From Cinnamomum chago (taxonomy: Eukaryota > Streptophyta > Magnoliopsida > Laurales > Lauraceae): a stretch of DNA of 64,000 nt. The position numbers and the translations under genes were made by a program. Location of the stretch: positions 65,601,501-65,665,500 of the forward strand of contig CP142451.1 of NCBI GenBank assembly GCA_038049695.1, read 5' to 3'. Positions 22,166-33,947 of this stretch are shown here, piece by piece (positions within the stretch are counted from its first letter, which is position 1; every line of letters begins with the position of its first letter). Below the pieces are notes generated by a model. The model had not been told where the DNA came from. It searched no databases and saw nothing but the letters and a program-made list of their open reading frames with translations.

Positions 22166-25100
22166 TGTCACGCCCCCAAACCAAGAACCTCGGGGGCGCG
22201 AATGGGATTAAGGGTAATTATATTTTTCTTTCTCCTAAGATCCATGAGTGTGAAGACGACACATTCCAATACACTCTGAATATTTTGCGGAAGCTTTCGT
22301 GGTGTTACAACCCGGAGTCCGTGGCCATCGGATTCCGCGTCGCACTGAACCTCTAACATATAACTATTATGTCAAGAACCATATCAGACTGGAGTAACCA
22401 TCACAACAAAGTACAGAGCTGACAGTAACAGGATATTACATTCCCATATGTGTTCAAGTTACAATTATCAATGTGCATTAATTAAGAATCCCAAGAAAAG
22501 GCTAATAAAGCCATACAATAACAAGTTAATAACCACTACCCATATGTGACGCAACTCCGATGTCAAGCTCAATGTCTACATGACATAGCCGACAAAACGA
22601 CCTGCAAAACATGGCTCCACAGCCAACAAAAGCACTCATCTCGGGACGAAGAAGTCTGGACCTGAGTACCAAAAGTAGTAGGTCAGACACGACGGTCTGG
22701 CAGGTGGATGAAAATATAATAAATATACTGAAGAATAAAACATATGATAAATCATGCTATTTGATCAAATGCTGCATATAATTAAACGGTTGCAAAATCA
22801 TGGATCTCCTGACAAATCATGTATTCGTTTGAAGCATGGGCAAAACATGGAGATCTAACAAGACATATGTTCATTTACATTATCTATAAAAGCATAGATA
22901 TTTGACAATCGGGTGTTCGTCTAAAACATGTGTAAATATAGAGGTCTGGCAAAACAAACGTTCATTTGAAACGTATTTAAAAGCATTAGTATTCGACAAA
23001 CCGGGTATTCATTTAAAACGGGTGTAACCATAGAGATCTGGCAAAACCGATGTTCATTTGAAACATATGTAAAAGCAGGGATATTTAACAAATCAGGTAT
23101 TTATTTAAAACAAGTGTAAACCTAGGGATCTGGCAAAACAAGTGTCATTGAAAACATATTTAAAAGCACGGGTATTTAACAAATCGGGTATTCATTTAAG
23201 ACATGTAAAAACATAGGGATCTGGCAAAACACGTGTCATTTAAAACATATTTAAAAGCACGGGTATTTAACAAATCGGGTATTCATTTAAAACGTGTGTG
23301 TGTACAAGAAACGGGAAACAATATAACAATAATTGAATTTACCTTGGAAAATATTAACACCTATTTAAATAATAACTTTCATAAAAGAAATGAATCATTT
23401 ACCGGAAAACAAATAAGCAATATACAACATGTAGGGTATCCAAGGAATCGGGGACTAGCAAGATGGCAACCATACGAAGCTAAGTCCTCTATAACTAAAG
23501 TGACAGAGCAATAACTAGGCACTGATCTCAGTCACTCGAGGTTAGGAGAAACAATGGATCTCATAAATACATATACATATACATATACTAGGCACTGATC
23601 TCAGTCACTCGAGGTGAGGAGAAACAATGGATCTCATAAATACATATACTATACATGACCACGGTAGCGAGCCGGGCATCGGGAACCACAGTAGCAATCT
23701 GCGGCATCGGGACAAGACCACGGTAATAACCGGGTAGCGGGATCAAAACTGCAGCTGGCGGGATAAGAGGGTGATCTCCAAGTCGGTGGATCAGACCAAC
23801 AGGATTATCCAAGCTCAGTGGTGCCGACTAATAGGTCAAATAACAAACCGAGACATATGCAAATAAATCAAGTACAAATAAATAAACGGGCAGGACGGGG
23901 GTGCTCAAGGGCACACTGTCATTTCATGTCGAGCAATACATTTCGGGACAAGTAACTGTTACCAGTGTAACTTCGATGCTTTCGGGAAAATAAGTCATGT
24001 AATATAAATCTCGGGAACAGTGAAATACAATAAACAATTAAGATTTCGGGAAAGTGTCGGGTTTCAGATTTATTTAAAGTGAATAGGCATCCCGTATGTC
24101 AATCTATTAACAATTTGGTACTCTTTGAGTTTGGGGACATTCCGGGCTCCTTATACACTTTGAATTTTCAAAACTTCAAATGAAATCTTCGTGATGTGGT
24201 TTCTTTCTCCAATGGCCTCATACATTTCTTAGTAAATCTCCTTAACATAGAGGGGTTCTCAATGAATAGTCCCAAAACGTTTAAATAGTTCATCATTGTC
24301 CCAACATAGCCTTTGACCAACAAAGCTCATTGCTCGAGCGAACCAAAGAGTTCGCTCGAGCGAGGAGCTCTCTAGAATGGTTGTCTGGGTGGGTTCGCTC
24401 GAGCGAACTCATTGGGTCGAGCGAAGTTTTAAATGCGTTCGAACGAATAACTCTCTGGGATGTCCGCTCGAGCGGCCAAGCTACTGGAATGCTCCAAACC
24501 CTTTTCTAGACAGGTCGCTCGAGCGAAGTGTCATGTTCGCTCGAGCGAACTGTCCAGAAACTGAATCCGGACCAGTTCAGCTCCTCTATAACTCTTCCTT
24601 CTACAACCCCTTTTTAGCCACTTTTCTACATCAAATGAGGAGTATAAAACTCCATTCATACAACCTCAAATCTCCAACAACATCCATCCCATTCTCCTCC
24701 ATCAACAACACATTCAATAAAAGGAAAGGAAGAAGGAAACCATTTCACATAAGATATATTTGAGACAAAACAAGGGGGATTAAATGCTATAAACCAACAC
24801 TTCTCTATGACCATAAATGCACTAACAAGGCTCTTCATGAGCATTTATTTCAAAGAAAGACAATAAATAGGCATGAGTGAAATTTAATAAAACCAACCAC
24901 ATTTCTCATAAAAACATTGAAAGCTCTTAAAAGATCATATCATCCACTTGCCTTGGGTTCCAATTAGCTAATCAAGCTCTCCAAACATTCTCAAGCAACC
25001 CTACAAGCATAGCCAAAAACCCCCAAAAAAACAAACCCATTTAGAACCCTAAAATGGCAATTCAAGAAAGACAAGGAATGGGCTCAAACCAAACTAGGAA

Positions 25101-25922
25101 ATAGAACATAAGGGAAAGCCATAGCTCAACAATAGAAAATGGAAAGAAGTCCTTACCTCTAGGGCCATCAATCAACAAGAAGAAGCTTGAAATAGGGGCT
25201 GCCCACCTTGGTTTTGCACAATAATGGCATCCATGGGAAGCTAGAGAGATGGGGAAGAAGATGGCATGATTGGGTTTCCAAATGGCAAGGGTTTCCCTCC
25301 ATGAATGGGGAGGAGAAAACAAGAAGAAAAGGGAGGGGAGGCTCAGTTGCAGAGCTCCCCCTTTGGGCTGTAACAAATGAGGGAGAAGAGGGGAGAGTTA
25401 TCATTTTATAATGGGTGGGTGTGGGCCCCACCACACTTAAGACTTGCCAAGGGCAAGACATCAATTTCTGGGCCTCGGATGCGATCGACGAAGAAGAGGA
25501 AAATTTTTCTCATAAAATCTAGTTTTCAAAAAGTATAATTTTGGCATGGTTTTGGGATCTCGAAATTTGGGTCCAGATTTGGTGTGAAAAGACTGTTTTG
25601 CCCCTAACATTAGGAAAGTAGGGTTTCGGGGTCTCGAACGGGGACGAAGTCAACACGAAAGTTATAGAGAATAACAAAATAAGTCAAATGAGGCTAAAAC
25701 AAGAATTATCGGAAATTCAAATAATCTCCCAATCACGCGCAAGGTCACTAAAAAAACCCCCAAAGGGTCCCACTAATCACAAAGGCACTCAAAACTCCCC
25801 AAAACTAGTAAAAAACCATTCTAGCTCACAAACTCAACCCAACAAACACTAATCCCACTAAAAGAAACTAATCCACAAATAAAACAACACTAATCCAGGA
25901 GATTAGGGGTCGGGTTCTCACA
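22166..25922 (-). repeat. Solo LTR of a Tekay-type gypsy element (TSD ATCTA)
   Basis: 3757 bp, TG...CA, with exact target duplications ATCTA at 22161-22165 and 25923-25927 and no internal region, so it is a product of LTR-LTR recombination. Similarity to the gypsy 3' LTR at 4070-6886 (for example near 25500-25600) and to the solo LTR at 47728-51941 identifies the family. It holds about 92-bp tandem repeats (about 22850-23310), a duplicated segment around 23510-23640, and an array of CGCTCGAGCGA palindromes (24331-24550). Confidence 0.9.
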
Positions 25923-25927
25923 ATCTA

Positions 25928-26432
25928 GAAGTTTACTATGTTGGGCTACTGCTGGTCAGGAGTGATAGTTCCCTAGTACTAATTAGACCCATTCAGTTGA
26001 CCTGGCCGGTTGGGTTGGGTTTGACCTGTGTCTTGACAAAACTCACCCTCTCAAAATACAACCTCCTCTTGATTTTACCACTATCAGAGTGGGGACCACC
26101 ATATGACTGATCACAAGGACTAAGAATCCATCTTATAACTGGTGCCACGGATGGCCAATGAGAAGAATCATATATTTTGGTTTATCATAAATGAGGAAAT
26201 ATTTTGTGGATCATTTGAGAGCTACCAACTGAACAATTAGGATCGTCTGATCAGTGTCTTATCTTTTTTTCCCGTGGTCCGTGCCCCATCATCGTAAGAT
26301 GATAAACCAAATGGGCCACCCAAATCCTGACATGATAGCCCATTTTAACTCAAACCAAATCATGATCAGCTGAGTAAACTCAGTGAGTTCTCCAAGTATT
26401 TAGTTCAAATTTCAAAAAATTTGCACGAGTAG
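25928..26432. other. Unassigned low-copy-looking DNA
   Basis: No retrotransposon domain, ORF or repeat is recognisable. If the exon at 26655-26737 is real this would lie in its downstream intron or 3' flank. Confidence 0.4.
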
Positions 26433-26636
26433 CATGGTTTAAAAACTTGGAATCTCAACTCAACTCTTAGCTTTCTACCCAAAAAAATAATAATAATAAT
26501 AATAAATCTCAACTCATAGTTCAGTTTGCGAAATAACTCGTGCTCTGCCAAGTCCAAACTACTAGCGAACTCAACACCACTGAGTTGAGTCGACTCACCT
26601 GAGTAAAGAGATCAAGAACGAGTTATGAAAACCATG
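26433..26636. mobile_element. MITE-like element with CATGGTTT termini
   Basis: 204 bp. The left end is CATGGTTTAAAAACTTGG; the reverse complement of the right end is CATGGTTTTCATAACTCG, an imperfect terminal inverted repeat. It contains a (TAA)n microsatellite (26486-26506) and ACTCA/TGAGT-rich inverted sequence. A target duplication is not clear. The terminal bases resemble those of the larger element at 26738/62261. Confidence 0.55.
26486..26506. repeat. (TAA)n microsatellite
   Basis: About seven TAA units in a row inside the MITE-like element. Confidence 0.85.
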
Positions 26637-26654
26637 TACTTTTTATAGACTTAC

Positions 26655-26737
26655 CAGAATTCGATAAAGTCATCTGGCCAAAGTCGGCTGGCCCAGTTGA
26701 CAAGAGAGTCAGTAATGGTGCACCTTTCGGACCACAA
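26655..26737 (-). pseudogene. Host exon fragment, downstream part
   Basis: Read right to left, this continues the frame of 62262-62376 once the intervening element and one copy of its duplicated target are removed. It gives ITDSLVNWASRLWPDDFIEF. It then meets GTAAGT (rc of 26649-26654), a consensus splice donor; the alternative is an in-frame TAA one codon later, making this a C-terminus. Codons are more GC-rich at third positions than in the surrounding transposons. I do not recognise the protein. Confidence 0.5.
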
Positions 26738-27184
26738 CATGGTTTAAAATCTCGGTTTCGGTCGCGGTATCGTCCGACCCTAAAAACCGATATGATATCG
26801 ATATCAGTCGCGGTTATCGGTCCACCGCGGTCGTCACGGTGTGATTTTTTTTAATCCAAAAAAATTCGCAAAAATTTCCAAAAAATCCAAAATATTAGAA
26901 AACACTAAAAAACAATATTTGTTTTCATTAGTATGCAATATAACTAAAAATATCGGTCCCCCTAAGTCTAACTTTTTGTATTGTTGTTTAATCTATAATT
27001 ATTGTATATCTTAAGTGATATAATTTAATTTGGGTCATCCTTATTATTCATGAATCCACCAATACAACTTTTATCTAAAATCCAAATCACTCAAGATAAT
27101 TATCTACTTTTTATTAATTTTGTGAAAATTTTACCCCAATCAAAGTGGGCCCCTATTAGATGGGTACGAGTAAAAACAAAAGTC

Positions 27185-28769
27185 AGTTAGTGTCACAGTT
27201 CTGTGATCACTATTTTTGTATTGTCAATTCCGTGCCAATGTGTTCTGGAGGCCTTTCCTCTCGAAGTGTGTCAAGGAAGATATATTTCAAGAGATTCTTC
27301 TAGCTCTTGGATGGCTCTGGATTCGTCAAGATAATCTCATTGTGTGTGCCAACCATCTCAGGTATTTCGGACCCAAATCCATTTCCTCTCTAGACCCTAG
27401 GACTCTTGGGAAGCCTTGGTTTAAATCTTGTTCTCAAACTCAGTTATTCTCATTCAGTTCTATCCAGAAATAGGAGGTTCGGTGACCTTTTGGTCACCTG
27501 GCGGCTAGCCTTTTTGCAAGAAGCGGCTAACCGCCAGGTAACCGAAATCCCTCGGTTTCAATTCCAGTATGCAGCTTTCTGATAAATTTGGTTCAGTCAC
27601 ACAGCGGTTACCATTCGGTTAACCGCCATGTGTGCTGGCGGCTAACCGCCAGGTAACCGAGTTATCGTGGTTACATTTCCAGAATGCAAACCCTCTACTG
27701 TTAAGGGAGTTCGGCCACCCCACGGTTACCTTGAGGCTAACCGCCAGGCAACCGAATTTCACGGTTACTTTTCCAGTATGCATCATGTTTCTGGGTTGTG
27801 AATTCGGTCACCCAGCGGTCACCTCACGGTTAGCCGCCAAGGCCTCCGACGACCAACTGCGAGCTAACCGAATTAGAAAATATAGCCGTTACCTCAGAAC
27901 AATTGAAATGAGGCTAGCCAAACTGCCAAGAGGCTAGCCGCCATAACTAGCCATTGGGAACTTTACTATATATTTCTGGAGTTCGTTTTGCACTCTGATG
28001 AGCACAGTTTTGAGAGCTTTCATGTCTTATTTCTCCCTATCCTTTCTAAGCTCTTAAACCCTCTTCCAAGCACACTTGTACCTTATCTAGAAAATGTATG
28101 AGCTATCTTTAGTCTCAACATAAGTGTGAATGGAAGAAAGGCTTCTAGGTTGATTCTCAAATAAAATAGATTCATGTTACCCTAGAACCCAAACCTCTTA
28201 AACCTTGGTTGTGCAACACGATGGAGGATCAACATCAACACCAAGCTTGCTTCAAGAGGTTAAAGCTACAACTACAGGTGGAGCTTCATTGAACACTTCC
28301 AGTCATCATCAAAGGTGGGTGTTCTTCTTCTCATCAACATCTACAACTTGTGTATTTTATGATAGTGGTGTGAATATGTGTGATTCATCCACTCTAAAAT
28401 GTATGTGGGGGATTAGATCTGTGTGATCGAACCTCCTTACCAAAATTACCTTGTGTATGTGATCGATGTCATTACTTGTGTAGTTTTGATTCATCATAGT
28501 GGAACCAAGAGACTTTGTGACCCTTGTGAGTGGATGTAGGACATATGGTCCGAACCACTATAAATTTGTGTGCATCCCCTCATGTTGCTTTTCTCAATGT
28601 CTTGATATAGTTTTGAGCATTATTTTATGCACACACCTTGTCTTCACATCACTTAGTTTCTTTGTCATCTTGTTTAATAATTGAAAAAGTGTGATGAAAT
28701 TTTGTAGTCCTATTCTCCCCCCCCCCCCCCCGCTCTAGGACTTGTACATTGGCCCTAGGTGCTCTTTCA
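27185..28769 (+). repeat. 5' LTR of Sirevirus A
   Basis: It begins AGTTAG where TGTTAG is expected (first base mutated) and ends CA before the PBS; the AAGTC duplication fixes the start. It holds three copies of a GGCTAACCGCCAGG-type unit (about 27525, 27641, 27735) and other CGGTTA/TAACCG inverted motifs between 27480 and 27950, a TATATATTT box at 27967-27975, the block CCGAACCACTATAAA near 28550, and a run of 15 C (28717-28731). Confidence 0.85.
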
Positions 28770-28771
28770 AT

Positions 28772-28782
28772 TGGTATCAGAG
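28772..28782 (+). promoter_or_regulatory. Primer binding site of A (tRNA-iMet)
   Basis: TGGTATCAGAG, two bases after the LTR. The usual following CC is replaced by AA, so the match is shorter than in B, D, C or E. Confidence 0.8.
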
Positions 28783-28847
28783 AAAGGTTACTCCCTTGGG
28801 GCTTTACAACCCGGAGTTGATCTATCTCCTTTTCTCTTGTGCTAATG

Positions 28848-29716
28848 TCTCACCCATAAGGCAGTGCTGTAAACAGACCACCATTGTTTGATGGTACTAA
28901 CTATGCCTTTTGGAAAGCCCGAATGACCGTGTTTCTCAAATCCATTAGTGGAGAGGTGTGGGATGCTGTGGAGGATGGATGGACTCCTCCTACTTTCACA
29001 GCTGAAGATGGCACTATCGAACCTCTTCCAAAGGCCAGATGGATAGCTAGTCAAAAAGCACTGAGAGACTATGATGCTAAGGCTTTGAATGCCATAACCT
29101 ATGCCATGAATGCTGAAGAGTACAAAAGATTATGACATGTACCGCATCTAAACAAGCTTGGGAGCTGTTGGAAACAAATTATGAAGGAACAACCATTGTT
29201 AAGAGAGCCAAGCTCCAAATGCTAACTTCTCAATTCGAATCTCTAAGAATGAGAGAAGATGAAATGTTTGATGAGTTTCGAACAAAGCTAATGGTGATCG
29301 TTAATGAAATGTGGTTACTCGGTGAACAAATCCCTGAAGGCAAAGTCTTCTATAGAGGAGTACAATGACCCTGAAACTATGAAAGTAGAAGAACTGGCAG
29401 GTAACATTAGAACTTTTGAGATGAAGTTGAATAATACTTCTAATAAATCCAAAGATAAGAAATCTATAGCTTTAAAGGCCTCTCAATCATCTCCTTCTAA
29501 AGAAGAACCAGGAAATGAAAATGAAAGTGATGATGAAGACGTTGCTTTACTTACTAAAAGATTCTTAAAACGATTTAAGAAGAAGACTTCAAAGTTTAAT
29601 GGAAAAGAGAAACATTTTGATAAAAGTAAATACAAAGCCCCTCTTTTAAGTGTCAATCCAGAAAAGTAAAATGCTATAACTGTCAAAAGTTTGGACACAT
29701 ATCAACTGAGTGTCCA
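28848..29716 (+). pseudogene. gag: Sirevirus A Gag, capsid-like part and first knuckle
   Basis: ATG at 28848 is followed four codons later by TAA; the frame then gives PLFDGTNYAFWKARMTVFLKS, the usual start of a copia/Sirevirus Gag. Frame changes occur near 29130 and near 29340-29370, and again before the first CCHC knuckle (CYNCQKFGHISTEC, about 29670-29712). The lesions are small indels. The protein would bind RNA and build the particle. Confidence 0.85.
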
Positions 29717-30581
29717 ATGGAAAGGAAAGTTAAGAAAAAGACTCTTGTGGCTACATGGGATGACTCTTCTGAAACTAAATCAGACTCAGATGAATCACAC
29801 AAAGATGAGTCAGAAAATTACACCATACTGATGGCCAAAACAGTGTGTGATACATCTCTTGAGATAACAGAAAATTCTGGAAAAACTGATGTTGAAAAAT
29901 CTGAGAATGAGTCTGAATTTGATTATGACAGCTCAGACAATGAAAAGGATGATGAAGATTCTCAAGCCACATATGATAGACTTTATGAGGAGAGCTGCAA
30001 GTTGATTGAAGCTATGAGCAAACAAAAATCCAAGAACAAACTCTTAAAAGACAAAATTGAAATCTTAACTGATGAAAATAATACCTTAGCAATTGAACTA
30101 AATGAAGTTAATTCTAAATTTCAAATTGCTAATGAAAAATTAATCAAGTTTAAGAGTGATGAAAAGGAAGTTGAAACTCTAAAAGAAGTTAACACACAAT
30201 TAAAGGATGAAGTCAAGTCTGAAATGGTTTAAAGAGAAGTATGAATATTCTTTTACCCATGGAGAAGAAAATTTTGAAAGACTTTTTAAAATGGGAAAAT
30301 ATCATAGAGACAAAACTGGACTGGGATTCAACAAAGAAGACAAACTTAATCCTAATGCCTCTATTGTGTTTGTGAAAGGAGAAGCTTCCTCTAGTAATAA
30401 AAACATTTATGAAATTACATGCTATTTATGTGGAAGCAAAGGACATGACAAGTATGATTGCAAAATGAAACAAATTAAAAGAAAGTCCACTAAATCATGT
30501 GTCAATCCTCATAAAGATAAACAAACTAAAATATCTTTTCAGAACAAGTCTATCAATCACTCCTTCTCGTAACAATTAAAT
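29717..30581 (+). pseudogene. gag: Sirevirus A Gag, acidic/coiled-coil part and second knuckle
   Basis: Begins right after the first knuckle. An acidic Ser/Asp/Glu stretch is followed by a coiled coil (YDRLYEESCKLIEAM onward), a frame change near 30207-30232, the motif HRDKTGLGFN, and a second knuckle CYLCGSKGHDKYDC near 30420-30465. A TAA at 30570-30572 interrupts the frame before protease. This middle part of Gag is what elements B, C and D keep as their only shared ORF. Confidence 0.85.
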
Positions 30582-32009
30582 GTGTTGATGAAACAAATTG
30601 GCCTTCTAAAGTTACAATTCCATAATCATACAAAAACTATTAAATCAACTAAGAACTACTTTAAGAAACCTTTTCACCAACAAAATCCTAACAAAGCAAG
30701 GTCTCAAAGGCTTAGTGAAATTCCTGTCACCCAAAGATTCATATGGGTTCCCAAGAACAAAGGACTAGTAGTTCACACAACTCTTAAAGTTGTTGACCAA
30801 TCCTTGTGGTACCTAGATAGTGGATGTTTTAGACACATGACTGGGAATAGAGCACATTTCTCTATATTAATTGAATATGAGGGTAGAACTGTGACTTTTG
30901 GTGATGGAAATATTGCTAAAGTAGTTGGTAAGGGTACATTGAATGTTCCCAATATACCTGTTATTGAAAATGTCTTATATGTTGTTGGTTTGAAACATAA
31001 CTTGTTAAGCATTTCTCAAATTTGTGATAAAGATCATGTTGTTAACTTTAGTAGTCACGGTTGCGAGATCTCCAAAAATGGTAAGATTATTCTAAGAGGT
31101 CTTAGAACCAATGACAATTGTTATGTTATTAGTAATCACAAAGAATCATCTAGTTCAGCCTGTAACATTGCTCATCTTGATGAAGTTCAACTATGGCATC
31201 AAAGACTTGGACAAGTGAACTTTAGAGACCTGTCCAAATTAAACAAGTATGTAAAGGGTCTTCCAAAAATCAGCAGAGAGTCAAAAGCAGTTTGTGGAAA
31301 ATGTCAAAAAGGTAAACAAATCAGAAACTCTCACAAAAAGACCAAGTCTCTAAAGACCTCTAGACCCCTAGAGCTTCTCCATATGGACATGGTTGGTCCA
31401 ACAAAGAAAGACAGTAAGGGTGGCAAAAGATACTTCCTTGTTACTGTTGATGATTATTCCAGATTCACTTGGATTGCATTTCTAAGAGAAAAGTCTGATG
31501 CTTATGCTGAATTTAAAAAGATTGTGAAAAGAATCCAAGTTGAAAAAGGAAGAGCAGTTGCTCGAATAAGAAGTGATCATGGTGGTGAATTTGAAAATGC
31601 TAAGTTTGAAAAATATTGTGATAAGTATGGAATTCACCATGAATTTTCTGCCCCTAAAACTCCTCAACAAAATGGTATTGCTGAAAGAAAGAATCGTGTC
31701 TTACAAGAGATGGCCACAGTTATGCTTCATGGAAAAAATGTTCCTAGAAATCTATGGGCTGAAGCAGTTAGTACAGCATGTCACATCATATACAGGGTTT
31801 ACTTGAGAACTGGCCTAGATAAAACTGCTTATGAATTATGGCATGAGAAAAGGCCTAACATTAGCTATTTTAAAAATTTTGGTAGCAAATGCTATATACT
31901 CAAGGATAGAGATCACTTGAGCAAATTTGATTCAAAAAGTGATGAAGGCATTTTCATTGGCTATTCTCAAAACAATCGTGCTTACAGAGTGTTGAACATA
32001 AACACTTGA
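30582..32009 (+). pseudogene. pol: Sirevirus A protease and integrase
   Basis: The frame contains RFIWVPKNKG at the Gag/PR border, protease LDSGCFRHMTG near 30815, VGLKHNLLSISQICD, the pre-integrase LWHQRLGQVN with CGKCQKGK, and integrase with HMDMVGP, RSDHGGEFEN and NGIAERKNR (catalytic Asp, Asp, Glu). It ends at TGA 32007-32009 after NINT; the frame continues with AIQESINVV, so Arg CGA to TGA is likely. Apart from the stops at its edges this 475-codon stretch is intact. Confidence 0.92.
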
Positions 32010-32652
32010 GCCATACAAGAATCTATAAATGTTGTCATTGATGACAAACTATATGATATTAGTCATCAAGAAAACCCTGATAATGATGAGATAGATGTCC
32101 CAACTGAAAAACTGGATGTGTCTCCAATCTCTAAGGATTTGGTAAATGTGAAACATCATTCTATGGACCAAATTCTAGGAGATCCTTTGGCCGGTGTCAA
32201 GACTAGAAGACAATTAGAAAACATTGTTAGTTATCTTTGCTTTACTTCTACTTTTGAACCTGAAAATGTTGATGAAACTTTTTCTAATGATAATTGGATA
32301 AATGCTATGCAAGAAGAGCTAAATCAATTTGCTAGAAATGAAGTTTGGGATCTTGTGTCCAGACCTAATGACAAAAATGTTGTAGGTACCAAGTGGATTT
32401 ACAAAAATAAACTTGATGAAAATGGTACCATTGTTAGAAACAAGGCCAGGCTGGTTGCCCAAGGATACTCTCAAATTGAAGGAATATATTTTGAAGAAAC
32501 TTTTGCTCCTGTTGCTCGACTTGAATCCATTAGAATCTTACTTGCTATTGCATGTTCTTTAAAATTTAAACTATACCAAATGGATGTCAAAAGTGCTTTT
32601 CTAAATGGTCTTTTGGAAGAAGAAGTTTATGTTGAGCAACCTAAAGGGTTTG
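32010..32652 (+). pseudogene. pol: Sirevirus A reverse transcriptase, N-terminal part
   Basis: Continues the integrase frame through a linker and into [42 protein letters not shown] and [12 protein letters not shown]. The sequence is then interrupted by element B, whose target duplication GTTTG covers 32648-32652. The following codons resume at 52375. Confidence 0.92.
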
Positions 32653-33947
32653 TGTTAGGTTTTTGTTTGTTGGAAATTTGATGGATTCACTTTCACCTTC
32701 ACTATCAAATGATCACACACTCATGCTCATAGTTTTGACTTTGGAATCTAAGATTCTATCTTGCATTTGCATATGTTTTTCAAATCATTTATTCATGCAT
32801 GTTTTTAGAATCCAAATACTCTTTTGAAAACCTAATTCTTCATGCATTATTTTGGAAAATCAAATTAAGAATCTAGGTTTGTGATTTGCATACATTCTCC
32901 ATTTTTAGAATCATTTTATTATGCTTAAATCACACTGGCCTTGAGTTCCAAGTGTCATCTTTGGAATTTTGAAAACTCTGCAGGAACTCTTCCCACGCCA
33001 ATTTGGTCGGTGGACCGACCCTTGTACCCGGTCGACCGACCCAACCGACTGTTGGGAAAACAGCCAGTGTACCCGGTCGACCGAGCCATCCCAGGTCGAC
33101 CGGGTATGTAGCCGTTGGCCACTATGAAAGTTGGGCCAGGTCGACCCGAGGGTCATGGGGTCGACCGGGCCAACTAGCCGTTGGACTGTTTTTTGTTGAA
33201 AAGTCCATTCCATTCCTTTCTTTCAAGAGGCTTGTTTGGTGATCTTTTGGAACTATTTTGAAGCCTAAGAAAGGGGAATGAGCTGAGAAGGCTAGAGGGT
33301 CAATGGAAATCCAAAATGCTTGAAACAAAGGTATATCTTCCAAGTTAAGATTTGGTTTCCATTCCAATTGAAATCCATGCTTGCTCAAATCTTTGGAACT
33401 TCACTTTACCATGATTTCTAGCTTTGACTTATGTGTTTTGCCAACATAAAATCACTTTAGCACATTAGATTGATTTGCAAACACTCATGTCTAAATCACA
33501 TGTGTTTTAATCTTTAAACTTCATATAACTTGTCTAACATGTCATTCCAAGTTGTTTGAACTTTTCATGTGATTAACTTACTACTTTAAACATCATTTTC
33601 TAAGCTTAGATTTTAAAATGCATCAAGCATTCATTTAAGAGCTTCATTTTAGAATTTGGTTGAAGTAAACATTCGTACACTCTGTGCACACACTTTAGCT
33701 AATTGTTGTGTATGTTTGTACCTTGATTTAAACTTTCATATCAGCCTATTTAAGAGGCAATTCTATTGAGCTTAAATTGTATCTCTTAGAGTGTTTTTGT
33801 ATAGACACCTTCTTAGAGAAAACTTTCATTTGTAAAGTTTATTGCTTAGCCTAAGAAAAGCACATTGTAAAGGTTATTGCTTAGCCTAAGAAAAGCACAT
33901 TGTAAACGTTATTGCTTAGCCTTGGAAAAGCATCTTGTAAAGGTTGT
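32653..33947 (+). repeat. 5' LTR of B, first part
   Basis: Starts TGTTAGG, as does the 3' LTR at 46582. It has GGTCGACC palindromes at 33030, 33075, 33093, 33139 and 33159. The TATA box seen in C and D at the matching place has decayed (TTGAAAAG). Hairpin units begin at about 33835 and are cut by element C at 33947; the LTR continues at 41765. Confidence 0.88.

Noticed and set aside
24377..24763. 128-codon ORF in the solo LTR at 22166-25922
   Set aside because: Translation of the CGCTCGAGCGA array and A-rich flank; the equivalent ORF is absent in the related LTRs.
26425..26644. Target duplication for the 204-bp CATGGTTT element
   Set aside because: Flanks GACGAGTAG-like and TACTTTT-like do not match at 3, 8 or 9 bp; left unresolved.
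28499..28684. Conserved 61-codon ORF at 28499-28684 and 59177-59362
   Set aside because: It is LTR sequence of element A present in both LTR copies; no sign of coding selection is visible.
33005..33180. Clusters of GTCGAC (a SalI site) as cloning linkers
   Set aside because: The arrays are embedded in LTR sequence shared by several elements, with different spacers and within decayed copies.
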